DNA of 64,000 nucleotides from Flavonifractor sp. An10 (GCF_002161215.1 NZ_NFMB01000004.1:186001-250000), one strand, 5' to 3'; counted from the first letter of the stretch, positions 16,312 through 25,953 are shown. The notes: generated by a model from the letters alone, not told the origin. Program-made: numbers and translations.

Positions 16312-18471
16312 TTAGTAGCTGTTGCCCTCGCTGTCCACGCTGCGGCTGGCGCTGTCGTCCAGGATGTAGACCCGGTCGTCGCTGCCGCCGGAGACGGACA
16401 TGTTGTCGGAGTAGATGTACACCGCGTCGGCGTAGCCGTCGTCGTCCATGACCCAGGCCACCACGCCGGTCTCGCCGGAGCGCAGGGTGACGTCGGGCAC
16501 GTTGCGGATGCCGGTGTAGGAGGACACGTCGCCGTCGTCGTTGATCACAAAGACGGTGGAGCTGTTGGCGCGGATACGGTCGCCGCTGCTGTCGCCGTAG
16601 TAGACATAGGCGCTGCCGGAGACGGCGATGTCGGTGCCGCCGGAGGCGCCGGTCAGGGTCTCACTGCCGCTGTCGGAGACGTCGTTCAGCTCATAGCTGC
16701 CGTCGCTCTGCTCGTCGTAGTCGTACCACTCGTTGATGGTCTCGTAGCTGTTGGTGCTGTCCTTAGCAATTTCGATCAGGGTGTCCCCATTATGGGTGGC
16801 CTCGCTGTCCTCATCCAGATCGATGACGGCGTAGGTGCCGTCGGTGAAGTAGGCGCGGGCCTCATAGTCGCTGCTTACGCCGCCGGTAGCCGCCACGCGG
16901 GAGATGAACACGTAGTCGCTGGTGCCCTCGGTGGCGTCGGAGTACACCACGTAGCCGTACTCGTCCAGCACCAGGGTGTAGGCCTCGTTCAGATCGTAGT
17001 CCAGGGCGGTGGAGTCGGTGGCCAGGCCGGACTCAAAGGTGCGGTTGTAGTAGTAGCGGGTGCCGTCCACGGTGACGCTGGAGCCCTCGGTGTAGGCGGT
17101 CACGTCGCCGTCCACGGTGTCGGCCAGGGCGATGGTCTGGATCTCGCCGTTGGCCACGGTGAGCAGCACATAGTCGCCGTCGGAGAAGGTGTCCAGGTTG
17201 TCGAAGTCCTCGTCATAGACGGTGAGATCCGTGGCGGCCATGGCGGTGCCGTCCAGGGCGTCCAGATCCAGCTCGCCGTCGGTGGAGTCGTAGTCGCCCT
17301 CCACCTGGGCCACATAGGTGTGGATCATGGTGATGGTCACATTGTTGTCGTCGTCCACGAAGACCTCGGTGAGCACGCCGTTGCCGGTGCGCTGACCACT
17401 GATCAGATCGCCATCGCCGTCCCGTACGCCTGCGGTATCGTCGCCGTTGCGGGCGATGAAGTCGTCCAGGTCGAAATCCGCATAGTCCACTTCCTCGCCG
17501 TCCACATATACATCCAGATCGGCGGAACCGTCGTCCAGATCACTGTAGACCGTGCGGCCCACCGCGTCATAGAGCTCGCCGGTCTCGGCGGTGGTGGTAA
17601 AGGTGGCGTCGGCGGTCTCGGAGAAGGTGCCGATCTCGGTGCGGCCGTCCAGCCAGGTCACGGAGGGGCGCTGGAAGCTGTCATAACCGGTCTCGTCCTT
17701 GGTCAGATCGGGGAAGTAGTACTCGCAGAACTGCTGCACCTCGTCGCCGTCAGAATAGCCGCGGTAGTCGTCCTCCTGGTCGGCGGCGATGGTGTCGGCG
17801 GCGCCGGTGATGACCACGGAGCTGCCGTCGGGAGTGGTGACGGAGGTGGAGCCGCTGCCGGTGTAGGTCACCATGTCGGCCTCCAGGGTCTGGAAGGCCA
17901 TCTGGGCGGCGTCCTCACGGGAGATCACGTTGGCCAGCACCAGGCCGGAGGGGCTGATGCCCGCGTTTACGGCGTCGGCGGCCACGTTGATGGCCCAGTC
18001 GGTACCCACATAGCCCTCGGAGTCGGCATTGTAGCCCAGGGCCACCAGGCACATCTTGGCGAAGGCCAGGCCGGTCAGCTCGCCCTCGGGATCGAAGGCG
18101 CCGTTGCCGGTGCCGGCCAGGATGCCCTGCTGGGCGCAGTAGCCGATGTAGCCGGCAGACCAGCGGTCGGCGGACACGTCGCTGAACACCACGGAGTTGG
18201 TGGTCAGCTCCTCGGCATCCTCGCCCAGGAGCATGCGGCAGATGATCGCCGCGGCCTGCTCACGGGTCAGGGTGCCGTTGGGATCGAAGGCGCCGCTGTC
18301 GGTGCCCTCGAATACACCGAGGGCCGTCATGACCTGGGCCGCCTCGATGTTGGTGATTTCATCCGAATCGGTGAAATCACTGGAGCTCGCAGCACTGGCC
18401 CCGACAACCATCATGCCAATCAGCATGGCGGCCGTCAGAAGCAGGCTGAGAGTCCGTTTGAGGTTTCTCAT
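16312..18471 (-). CDS. SLH-domain S-layer-type protein (N-terminal part, stops early)
   Basis: 719 aa as read. The start is the ATG at 18471 (MRNLKRTLSLLLTAAM), 9 nt after AGAAGGAGG. The signal peptide ends at GASAA (about 27). Three SLH repeats follow: about 31-80 (FTDSDEITNIEAAQVMTALG), 92-145 (FSDVSADRWSAGYIGYCAQQ) and 150-205 (DWAINVAADAVNAGISPSGL). The rest is very acidic (many Asp, Tyr, Thr), as in S-layer passengers. It ends SVDSEGNSY then TAA, after which the same frame goes on for 520 codons. It shares leader and first residues with the four giant paralogues and carries copy A of the shared upstream module, but has no convergent small gene. Confidence 0.85.
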   Translation of the reverse strand: MRNLKRTLSLLLTAAMLIGMMVVGASAASSSDFTDSDEITNIEAAQVMTALGVFEGTDSGAFDPNGTLTREQAAAIICRMLLGEDAEELTTNSVVFSDVSADRWSAGYIGYCAQQGILAGTGNGAFDPEGELTGLAFAKMCLVALGYNADSEGYVGTDWAINVAADAVNAGISPSGLVLANVISREDAAQMAFQTLEADMVTYTGSGSTSVTTPDGSSVVITGAADTIAADQEDDYRGYSDGDEVQQFCEYYFPDLTKDETGYDSFQRPSVTWLDGRTEIGTFSETADATFTTTAETGELYDAVGRTVYSDLDDGSADLDVYVDGEEVDYADFDLDDFIARNGDDTAGVRDGDGDLISGQRTGNGVLTEVFVDDDNNVTITMIHTYVAQVEGDYDSTDGELDLDALDGTAMAATDLTVYDEDFDNLDTFSDGDYVLLTVANGEIQTIALADTVDGDVTAYTEGSSVTVDGTRYYYNRTFESGLATDSTALDYDLNEAYTLVLDEYGYVVYSDATEGTSDYVFISRVAATGGVSSDYEARAYFTDGTYAVIDLDEDSEATHNGDTLIEIAKDSTNSYETINEWYDYDEQSDGSYELNDVSDSGSETLTGASGGTDIAVSGSAYVYYGDSSGDRIRANSSTVFVINDDGDVSSYTGIRNVPDVTLRSGETGVVAWVMDDDGYADAVYIYSDNMSVSGGSDDRVYILDDSASRSVDSEGNSY

Positions 18472-18639
18472 CTTGGATTTCCTCCTTCTAAAATTTAAGG
18501 CAAAAGTTTCCATATCCACCTGTTTATGCTTGATGCGGGGGCACTAGCGGCGTATGTCGACCCTTGCGCGGGATTAGAAGTGAGGAAATCCTGCGGTATA
18601 CGGGTGTTTTTAGATTGATTTGCAGCTTAAATGTTCCCA

Positions 18640-18745
18640 TGGTAGACATTTGGTAGACACGAGACGGCAAAAGAAAGGGCGCGCAGCGGGAAGCCGCTGC
18701 GCGCCAATGGATTGCGGGATTGAATTGGTAGACGTCTGGTAGACG
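18640..18745 (-). promoter_or_regulatory. SLH upstream module, copy A
   Basis: Two direct-repeat pairs of the form TGTCTAC-N4-TGTCTACC (minus strand) at 18640-18659 and 18726-18745 (the distal copy reads CGTCTACCAGACGTCTACCA), 86 bp apart. Between them lies the hairpin GGCGCGCAGCGG/CCGCTGCGCGCC at 18678-18705, followed on the minus strand by CTTTCTTTTGCC, a terminator-like site. The proximal pair is 169 bp from the SLH start codon. No clear -35/-10 pair is seen downstream of it. Confidence 0.75.
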
Positions 18746-18918
18746 TTGCCTAGAATTGCATCGGACAGGAAACTTTTGCGCCGTTTGTACGTCTAAAAAA
18801 ATAGATCTGCCAAAATTAAGGTTTCCGTAAGAACTTGTCACTGCTTTGTAATGCCAACGGGCGCGGCTTGTGCTACAATAAGCTGGAACAGGCAGTGCCA
18901 ACCAAGGGAGGAAGGATT

Positions 18919-20793
18919 ATGACAGAACAGCAGACCCCGGTGCTCACCCCGCCGGTGCAGCCGACCGCCCCCAAGGGGCCCAAGAAAAAGCACAAAGGAC
19001 GCGGCAAGACCATTGCCGGAATCATTGTGGCCGCTGCGGTGGCCATCGCGCTGATTGTCCTGGTGTGGTACTTTGTATTCCGGGACACCACGGCGCTGGG
19101 CGACCCCATGACCACCACGGTCTACCGTGGCTCGATCCAGTCCACGGTGGAGGGCTACGGCCTCACCAAGGCCAAGGACTCCGCCACCATCACCCCCGGC
19201 ACGGGCACCATTCTGGAGCTCTTTGTCCAGGAGGGCGACCAGGTCACCGCCGGGCAGCAGCTCTACCGCATGGACGACACCGTCGCCCGGGACGCGGTGG
19301 CCGATGCCCAGGAGACCGTGGACAACTGTCAGAAGGAGCTGGAGGCCGTCTACGAGAAGGTGGCCGAGCTCAACATCGCCGCCCCCCACGCCGGCAACCT
19401 GCGGGAGGTGGCCGATATCCAGGTGGGGGACACGGTGAGCGAGGGAACCACCATCGCCAAGCTGGTCAACGACACCAAGCTGCGGCTGTCCCTCTACTAC
19501 AGCTATGCCTACGAGAATCAGATCCACGTGGGCCAGTCCGCCAAGATCTCCATCCCCGCCGTCATGGGTGAGTGGAACGGCACCGTGGAGCAGATCAACA
19601 AGGTGCGTTTTGTCTCCCCCGAGGGGGCCATCCACTTTGAGGTGGTGCTGTCCCTGGACAACCCGGGCACCCTCACCGAGGGGATGGACGCCTCCGCCGG
19701 CATCACCGCCGCCGACGGCACCGCCATCTACCCCTACGAGAACGGCAAGCTGGAGTACTATGAGACCACCGAGATCAAGGCCAAGGCCAGCGGCCCGGTG
19801 GAGAGCGTCAACCTGCTGGACTACGCGGATGTGGCGGCCGGGCAGACCCTGGTGCGCCTGGGCGCCCAGGATACCGACGCGGAGATCGCCGCCGCTGAAG
19901 AGGCCCTCAAGGCCGCCCAGGAGAAGCTCACCACCGCCAACGAGGAGCTGGCCGCCTACAACGCCGTGGCCCCCATCGACGGCACCGTCATCCAGTGCAG
20001 CCTGACGGCCGGCCAGGAGGTGACCTCCGGCCAGGGTCAGGGCATCACCATTGCCGACACCTCCGTCATGACCATCGAGATGCAGGTGGACGAGCGGAAC
20101 ATCCAGTACGTATCCACCGGCATGCCCGTGGACATCGACTACAACGGCAACTACCTCATGGGCACCGTGGTCTCTGTGTCCATGACCGGCACCGCCGAGA
20201 ACGGCATGTCCACCTTCCCCGTGGTGGCCCAGGTGGAGAACCCCGACGGGCTGATCATGAGCAACTCCTACGCCAACTACTCCTTTGTGGCCAGCCAGTC
20301 CAACGACTGCCTGCTGGTGCCTACCGTGGCCCTGAAATACGTCAGCTTTGCCAACATGAGCGTGGGCGGCGACGGCATAGCGGACGATGGCATGGTGGAT
20401 GGCGGCATGATGGTGGACGGCGGCGAGGTGGAGGTTATGCCCCAGTCCTATACCGGCGGAGCCGCTCCGAAGCCCCTGATGGCCGTGGCGGTGCCCATGC
20501 CCGGCGGTTCTTCCGGCGGCGGCACCATGGGCGGCGGCACCATGGGCGGCGGCACCATGGGCGGCGACGGGAGCACCGGCTATGTGGTCTTTGTCAAGGC
20601 CGACCAGGCCCCGGACAACGCCATTCTGGAGCCGGATCCCACCTGGGGCTGCCCTGAGGGCTTCTGGACGGTTCCCGTGGAAGTGGGCCTGTCCAGCACC
20701 ACCGAGGTGGAGATCGTCAGCGGCCTGAATGAGGGCGATGAGGTGTTCATCGGCTACCAGAACCCGGACGAAGTCATGGGCTATGGCTATTAA
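18919..20793 (+). CDS. HlyD/MacA-family membrane fusion (adaptor) protein, second cassette
   Basis: 624 aa. The start is the ATG at 18919 (MTEQQTPVLT), after GGGAGGAAGG; a longer in-frame reading from 18835 has no ribosome site. A cytoplasmic Pro/Lys-rich lead is followed by one membrane anchor at 31-54. Lipoyl-type segments (LFVQEGDQVTAGQQLYRMDD and the C-terminal half SLTAGQEVTSGQGQGITIAD) flank a coiled coil, and a beta-barrel region includes VDERNIQYVSTGMPVDIDYN. An acidic/Met/Gly-rich insert (about 490-552), with three GGGTM units, precedes the final beta segment. First gene of an operon with the same order as the one at 6712-12274, but the two adaptors differ clearly in sequence. It probably forms the extracellular stalk of the ABC exporter encoded next. 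Confidence 0.9.
   Translation: MTEQQTPVLTPPVQPTAPKGPKKKHKGRGKTIAGIIVAAAVAIALIVLVWYFVFRDTTALGDPMTTTVYRGSIQSTVEGYGLTKAKDSATITPGTGTILELFVQEGDQVTAGQQLYRMDDTVARDAVADAQETVDNCQKELEAVYEKVAELNIAAPHAGNLREVADIQVGDTVSEGTTIAKLVNDTKLRLSLYYSYAYENQIHVGQSAKISIPAVMGEWNGTVEQINKVRFVSPEGAIHFEVVLSLDNPGTLTEGMDASAGITAADGTAIYPYENGKLEYYETTEIKAKASGPVESVNLLDYADVAAGQTLVRLGAQDTDAEIAAAEEALKAAQEKLTTANEELAAYNAVAPIDGTVIQCSLTAGQEVTSGQGQGITIADTSVMTIEMQVDERNIQYVSTGMPVDIDYNGNYLMGTVVSVSMTGTAENGMSTFPVVAQVENPDGLIMSNSYANYSFVASQSNDCLLVPTVALKYVSFANMSVGGDGIADDGMVDGGMMVDGGEVEVMPQSYTGGAAPKPLMAVAVPMPGGSSGGGTMGGGTMGGGTMGGDGSTGYVVFVKADQAPDNAILEPDPTWGCPEGFWTVPVEVGLSSTTEVEIVSGLNEGDEVFIGYQNPDEVMGYGY
20515..20566 (+). repeat. Tandem repeat coding for GGGTM units
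   Basis: Three copies of a 15-bp unit (GGCGGCGGCACCATG) in the adaptor gene, in frame. Copy number could vary by slippage without breaking the frame. Confidence 0.7.
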
Positions 20794-20805
20794 GAGGACA
20801 CCGCC

Positions 20806-21501
20806 ATGCTCATTGATGTAAAGAACCTCTATAAGATCTACAACGAGGGGGAGGAGAGCGAGGTGCGGGCCCTCAACGGGGTCACCCTCACCATCGACCG
20901 GGGGGAGTTCGTGGCCATCATCGGCCAGTCCGGCTCCGGCAAGTCCACCCTGATGAACATCCTGGGCTGCCTGGATATCCCCACCTACGGGGACTACCAC
21001 CTGGACGGGGTGGACGTGACCGAGCTCACCGACCGGCAGCTGGCCCACATCCGGAACAAGCAGATCGGCTTCATCTTCCAGGGCTTCAACCTGATCCCCG
21101 CCCTCAACGCCTGGGAGAATGTGGAGCTGCCCCTCATCTACCAGGGCATCCCCTTCTACAAGCGGGGGGATCTGGTGGAGGAGGCCCTGGAGCGGGTGGG
21201 CCTGGCCGACCGTTCCAGGCACAAGCCCACCGAGATGTCTGGCGGCCAGCAGCAGCGGGTGGCTATCGCCCGGGCCATCGCCACCCACCCCCCCATCATC
21301 ATGGCCGACGAGCCCACCGGCGCCCTGGACTCCAAGACGGGCAAGCACGTGCTGGAGATCCTCCACGGGCTCCACGACGACGGCTCCACCGTCATCCTCA
21401 TCACCCATGACAACGGCATTGCCGCCACCGCCGAGCGCATTGTCCGCATCTCCGACGGCACCATCATCTACGACGGCGGCAGAGAGGGGGCCTTTGCATG
21501 A
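20806..21501 (+). CDS. ABC transporter ATP-binding protein (MacB/LolD type), second cassette
   Basis: 231 aa. Walker [10 protein letters not shown] (40-48), Q-loop FQG, signature [14 protein letters not shown], Walker [14 protein letters not shown] and H-loop LITHD are intact. It starts 12 nt after the adaptor stop and overlaps the permease start by 4 nt (ATGA), so it is part of one translationally coupled unit. It energises the permease that follows. Close in type to the ATPase at 9781-10524. Confidence 0.95.
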   Translation: MLIDVKNLYKIYNEGEESEVRALNGVTLTIDRGEFVAIIGQSGSGKSTLMNILGCLDIPTYGDYHLDGVDVTELTDRQLAHIRNKQIGFIFQGFNLIPALNAWENVELPLIYQGIPFYKRGDLVEEALERVGLADRSRHKPTEMSGGQQQRVAIARAIATHPPIIMADEPTGALDSKTGKHVLEILHGLHDDGSTVILITHDNGIAATAERIVRISDGTIIYDGGREGAFA

Positions 21502-22706
21502 ATTTGAAGCAGGCCTTCAAGATGGCCGTCAAGTCCATTGTCTCCAAGAAGATGCGCTCCTTCCTGACCATGCTGGGCATCATCATCGGCGTGGCCGCGG
21601 TGGTCATCATGGTCTCCGCCCTCCAGGGGCAGAACAAGAAGACCATGGAGTACATTGAGAGCCAGGGCACCAACAAGCTGGAGGTGAGCGCCTACAGCTA
21701 CGCCGGCAAAAACGTGTCCCAGGAGCTGTACGACTACTGCCTGGGCCTGGGCGATCTGGTGCAGGGCGTCACCCCCAACGGCCAGATTTACTCCGAGGTG
21801 GTCATCAAGTTCGGGAGCAAGACCATCTCCACCCAGAACTATGACGACTGGGAGAATACGCCCACCATCTACCTGGGCAGCGATCAGTACGGCCTGTGCA
21901 ACAACTACACCATCGCATCGGGCCGGGAGATGTCCCACCTGGACATTGAAAAGGAGAACAACGTCTGCGTGCTGGGCGGCCGGGTGGCGGAGAACCTGTT
22001 TGACTTCGTAAACCCCGTGGGCCAGACCATCACCCTCAACGGAAGCCCCTTCACCGTGGTGGGGGTGTATGAGCGCAAGGACGTGGACAACTGGCCGGAA
22101 ATGGACAACATCATCGTCCTGCCCTACACCCTGAGCCGCACCATGAACGACAACCAGCCCATCGAGAACTACTCGGTCAAGGCGGTGGACGCCACCTCCG
22201 CCTCCCAGGCCAAGGTGTGGATTGAGGGCTTCCTCCAGGGCCTCATCGGGGAGAACGGCTACTACTATGTCCAGAACTACAACGCCTCCATCGAGTCCTC
22301 TAACGAAATGCTGCTGATGCAGTCGCTGATCATGGGCTCCATCGCGGGCATCTCCCTGCTGGTGGGCGGCATCGGCATCATGAACATCATGCTGGTCACC
22401 GTCACCGAGCGCACCCGGGAGATCGGCATCCGCAAGGCCATCGGCGCCGAGCGCCGCAGCATCATCGTCCAGTTCCTCATCGAGGCGTCCATGCTCTGCG
22501 GCATCGGCGGCATCCTGGGCATCTTCATCGGCTACCTGGGGACGCTGATCGTGGGCAAGCTGCTGCTGAACATGATCCTATATCCCAGCATGCTCATCAC
22601 CGTGGGCGCGTTCGTGTTCTCGGTGGCCCTGGGCATCGGCTTCGGCCTGTACCCCGCCATCAAGGCCTCCGGCCTCCAGCCGGTGAACGCCCTGCGGGCG
22701 GAGTAG
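21498..22706 (+). CDS. MacB-like ABC transporter permease, second cassette
   Basis: 402 aa. N-terminal helix (IVSKKMRSFLTMLGIIIGVAAVVIMV, about 13-40), extracytoplasmic MacB core domain (about 45-270), then three helices with the signature GGIGIMNIMLVTVTERTREIGIRKAIGAERR. This is the FtsX/MacB fold. It is the third gene of the adaptor-ATPase-permease-SLH cassette. The outer domain differs from the permease at 8594-9784, so the two exporters may handle different cargo. Confidence 0.93.
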   Translation: MNLKQAFKMAVKSIVSKKMRSFLTMLGIIIGVAAVVIMVSALQGQNKKTMEYIESQGTNKLEVSAYSYAGKNVSQELYDYCLGLGDLVQGVTPNGQIYSEVVIKFGSKTISTQNYDDWENTPTIYLGSDQYGLCNNYTIASGREMSHLDIEKENNVCVLGGRVAENLFDFVNPVGQTITLNGSPFTVVGVYERKDVDNWPEMDNIIVLPYTLSRTMNDNQPIENYSVKAVDATSASQAKVWIEGFLQGLIGENGYYYVQNYNASIESSNEMLLMQSLIMGSIAGISLLVGGIGIMNIMLVTVTERTREIGIRKAIGAERRSIIVQFLIEASMLCGIGGILGIFIGYLGTLIVGKLLLNMILYPSMLITVGAFVFSVALGIGFGLYPAIKASGLQPVNALRAE

Positions 22707-22768
22707 TCCGCGGCAGCCCCTCCTGGGGACGGCTGCGATACATTATATTATATAAGGAGAACATGCGT

Positions 22769-25186
22769 ATGAGATTCAGACGATTCCTGTCCGGCCTGCT
22801 GTCGGCGGCGCTGGTGGTTGGCCTGCTGGTGGTGCCGCCGGCCTCGGCTGCCGGCACCTCCGGCTTTACCGATATTGCCGACGCCCGCACCGCCGACGCC
22901 GCGGAGATGCTCCGCCTGCTGGGCGTGGTGGACGGCACCGGCGGCACCAGCTTCAAACCCGGCGGCACCCTGTCCCGGGCGGAGTTCTGCAAGATGACCG
23001 TGGAGATCATGGGCCGCGGCGACGAGGAGCCCGCCCAGCGCAGCCGCACCATCTTCACCGACGTGGGCCCCACCTACTGGGCCCGGGGCTACGTGAACCT
23101 GGCCTCCTCCATCACCATCGGCGGCGGCACGGGGGAGGACGCCTCCGCCGGCACCCGGCTGATCATGGGCGTGGGGGACGGCACCTTCCAGCCCAACCGG
23201 CCCATCACCTACGGGGAGGCCGTCACCATCCTCATGCGGGTGCTGGGCTACAGCGACGGCGACGTGGCAACCGGCACCAACTGGTATGACGGCTATGTGG
23301 GCCTGGGCCAGTCCAGCGGCCTGGCCGACGGCCTGACCATCTCCGGCGGGGACAACATCACCCGGGGCCAGGCGGCCATCCTGTTCTACAACCTGCTGTT
23401 CACCGAGAGCAAGGGCGGCGACCAGATCTACCTGACCACCCTGGGCGGCTCCCTGGAGAACAACGCCATCATCCTGTCCACCAACGCCACCGCCGACGAC
23501 GGCACCACCGGCTCGGTGCTCACCACCTCCGGCACCTACAAGACCGACCGGGCCACCTTCGACGAGACCCTCAACGGCACCCGCGGCCAGCTGGTGCTGG
23601 ACAAGGAGAAAAAGCTGCTGGCCGTCCTGCCCGAGGAGGGGAGCACCCTGCGCTCCGTCACCGTGATGGGCACCCCGGAGGCCAACGCCATCCCCGTCCT
23701 GGGTGATGAGACCATCTCCGTCACCCTCCAGACCCCGGTGTACAAGAGCGACAGCCAGAGCGCCGACACCTATGAGCATGTCTGGACATCCCTGCGCTCC
23801 GGCACGCCCCTGAAGCTGTGCTTCAACGGCTCCGGCCAGCTGGACTACATCTACATGTCCGCCGGCGGCGCCGTGGTCAGCGACGACAACGTGCTGGTGG
23901 CCAAGAACAAGCCCAGCGGCACCTCCAACCCCTTCGCCTCCCTGTCCGGCGGCAAGACCCCCCAGATCTTCAAGAACGGCATCCCCGCCGACCTGACCGA
24001 TCTGCGCCAGTACGACGTGGGCACCTATGACGCCGGGAGCAACACCCTCTTTGTGTCCGATCTGAAGCTCACCGGCCTGTACGAGAACGCCTACCCCAAC
24101 TCCAACGCCCCGTCCACCGTCACCGTGATGGGTGCGGAGCTCAACGTCCTGCCCAGCGCCATCCCCGACCTGGCCCAGTTCAAGGTGGGCGACCGGATGA
24201 CCCTGCTGCTCACCACCACCGGACAGGTGGCCGGCGCGGTGTCCACCGACGTGGCCAAGTCCAACGCCGTGGGCGTCGCCAAGGTCACCGCCGGCGGCGA
24301 GGGCTCCGACGGCACGGCGGAGATCACCCTGCTGGACGGCCTGATCACCCTCAAGGGGAGCACCACCGGCTCGGAGAAGCTCAACGGCTGCCTGGTCACC
24401 GTGTCCTCCGGCCGGAGGGACTACCTGTCCCTGAGCCGGGTCAACGGCAAGGGCGCCAGCGGCATCCTCAACCTGACCACCAACCGCGTGGGTACCAAGG
24501 CCCTGTCCGAGGGCGCACGGTTCTTCGAGCAGGTGGGCAACGGCGAGCTGGTGGAGATCGAGCGCAGCGACATCACCGTGGACACCGTCCCCGCCAACAA
24601 GATCACCTACGTGGGCTACGACTGGGCCGGCCGGGTGGATAAGCTGGTGCTGGACGACGTGACCGGCGACCGCTATGACTACGGCATGATCTACTACCGT
24701 CCCGCCGGGCCTCAGGACGTGGAGAACGCCGTTCCCGACCCTGACACCGGCAAGGTGCCTCAGACCTACCAGAACGGCGAGATCCGCGTCACCAACGGCG
24801 CCACCGGCGAGGGCGGCATCAGCTACGTGGTGGGCTCCGTGGAGGGCGCCAAGAGCGGCCGCTACGGCGGCATTGCCGGCTCCCTGGACACCCTCAACGG
24901 CAAGCACCGCCTGGCGGGCTACGTGCCCCTCACCTCCGCCGACGGCATCCGCCGCAGCCAGATCGACACCTCCACCATGGTGCTGACCACCAACGAGATG
25001 GTTCTGCCCATCTCCAGCCAGGTGCAGATCTACAGCGAGGCCACCGGCGGCTGGTACACCGTGAGCAAGGACGCCTCCGCCAAGGATAACCTGGAGCGGG
25101 CCCTGGCCTTCTCCAACGACATGACGGTCTACTATGACCGCACCCCCGGCGAGGGCGGCAAAGTCCGCATCATCGTCCTGGAGTAA
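22769..25186 (+). CDS. SLH-domain surface protein of the second exporter cassette
   Basis: 805 aa from the ATG at 22769 (MRFRRFLSGL), which lies 9 nt after AAGGAG (22754-22759); the ATG at 22763 is only 3 nt from that site. The signal peptide ends near PPASAAG. Three SLH repeats follow: about 30-78 (FTDIADARTADAAEMLRLLG), 88-160 (FTDVGPTYWARGYVNLASSI, with an insert, then FQPNRPITYGEAVTILMRVL) and 168-215 (WYDGYVGLGQSSGLADG). The passenger is beta-rich and ends VYYDRTPGEGGKVRIIVLE, the same kind of ending as the frameshifted SLH protein of the first cassette. Unlike the giant paralogues it does not start MRNLKR and has no upstream repeat module. It is last in the operon, 62 nt after the permease, and intact. 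Confidence 0.9.
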   Translation: MRFRRFLSGLLSAALVVGLLVVPPASAAGTSGFTDIADARTADAAEMLRLLGVVDGTGGTSFKPGGTLSRAEFCKMTVEIMGRGDEEPAQRSRTIFTDVGPTYWARGYVNLASSITIGGGTGEDASAGTRLIMGVGDGTFQPNRPITYGEAVTILMRVLGYSDGDVATGTNWYDGYVGLGQSSGLADGLTISGGDNITRGQAAILFYNLLFTESKGGDQIYLTTLGGSLENNAIILSTNATADDGTTGSVLTTSGTYKTDRATFDETLNGTRGQLVLDKEKKLLAVLPEEGSTLRSVTVMGTPEANAIPVLGDETISVTLQTPVYKSDSQSADTYEHVWTSLRSGTPLKLCFNGSGQLDYIYMSAGGAVVSDDNVLVAKNKPSGTSNPFASLSGGKTPQIFKNGIPADLTDLRQYDVGTYDAGSNTLFVSDLKLTGLYENAYPNSNAPSTVTVMGAELNVLPSAIPDLAQFKVGDRMTLLLTTTGQVAGAVSTDVAKSNAVGVAKVTAGGEGSDGTAEITLLDGLITLKGSTTGSEKLNGCLVTVSSGRRDYLSLSRVNGKGASGILNLTTNRVGTKALSEGARFFEQVGNGELVEIERSDITVDTVPANKITYVGYDWAGRVDKLVLDDVTGDRYDYGMIYYRPAGPQDVENAVPDPDTGKVPQTYQNGEIRVTNGATGEGGISYVVGSVEGAKSGRYGGIAGSLDTLNGKHRLAGYVPLTSADGIRRSQIDTSTMVLTTNEMVLPISSQVQIYSEATGGWYTVSKDASAKDNLERALAFSNDMTVYYDRTPGEGGKVRIIVLE

Positions 25187-25195
25187 ACCCATAAA

Positions 25196-25239
25196 AACGC
25201 CGCCCGGGTGTACGGAAACGTACCACTCCGGGCGGCGTT
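25196..25239 (+). terminator. Terminator of the second adaptor-ABC-SLH operon
   Basis: AACGCCGCCCGG...CCGGGCGGCGTT with a second inner GTAC stem, then CTTCTGTT, starting 10 bp after the SLH stop codon. Confidence 0.8.
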
Positions 25240-25285
25240 CTTCTGTTGGGTGGGCGGGACAGGCGATTACCGACATACCCTGCAG

Positions 25286-25445
25286 GGGCGGATATCATCC
25301 GCCCGTCTGCCCCCGTAACCGCTGGCCCGTGGGGCGCGACGACTCGGCGCGCCGTCCGTAGGGGCGACCTGTGGTCGCCCGTCTGGTAAAAGCCCGGCTG
25401 GCGCGGAAATTGCCATGCACTGTAGGGCGGGGGCTTGCCCCCGCC
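25286..25445. repeat. REP-like palindrome cluster
   Basis: Three short palindromes: GGGCGGAT-ATC-ATCCGCCC (25286-25304), GGGCGACC-TGT-GGTCGCCC (25362-25380) and a GGCGGGGGC/GCCCCCGCC hairpin (25425-25445). A GCGCGACGACTCGGCGCGC unit lies near 25334-25352. The first two and the last unit recur at 49422-49520. From 25240 to 25924 no gene is seen: reading frames there are short and of no family. Confidence 0.7.
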
Positions 25446-25479
25446 GTTATTTGCCGGGGTACCCCCCGGGGGGGGGCAC

Positions 25480-25522
25480 GCCTGCGCGGCGGGCGCCCCC
25501 ATTTCTTCCCGAAGAAATGGGG
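25480..25522. repeat. Dispersed GC-rich repeat unit, copy 1
   Basis: The 20-mer GCCTGCGCGGCGGGCGCCCC (25480-25499) is followed by a hairpin CCCCATTTCTT/AAGAAATGGGG. The same 20-mer occurs at 49186-49205, again followed by a hairpin but with a different stem sequence. This compensated variation suggests a structured repeat. Confidence 0.6.
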
Positions 25523-25924
25523 AGAAAGAAGGGCCGGGGGGCTCCGCCCACCCTGGCCCCCCAGTACGGGGGTTCATGGCGGCGGTGGGCTGTACGGACA
25601 GGGCAGAGGCCAACCGTGCATTGCCGCCCGCTCCCTTGGCAGTTACGTGACAGGCGCTGCCGCGCCTTGGGTGGCACGCATTGAGGTTACCCTGCAAGCC
25701 CTGAAAGCGGCTGCGCTGTACCTGCCTGGCCCGCCGGGCCGCCGTCGGTGCCATGCCTCTGAAATACCGGGGCGGGCACGGCAGCCATCCGCAGGCCGGG
25801 CCTCCAGGGATCCGCCACAGGGCCCCGGGGATACCCGCGAAACACCCCGGAGGCGGTCGGAATTGGGGGCATTGGGAAGGGCCGGGCGGAGTTTTACAGG
25901 TTTGTTACATTTGGCCCGGGGGTG

Positions 25925-25953
25925 TTGACCTTTGGGGCGGGATGGTTTATTAT
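25925..25953 (+). promoter_or_regulatory. Promoter of the plus-strand giant SLH gene
   Basis: TTGACC (25925-25930), 17-bp spacer, TATTAT (25948-25953), 95 bp before the start codon. This gene lacks the upstream repeat module found at its minus-strand paralogues. Confidence 0.75.
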
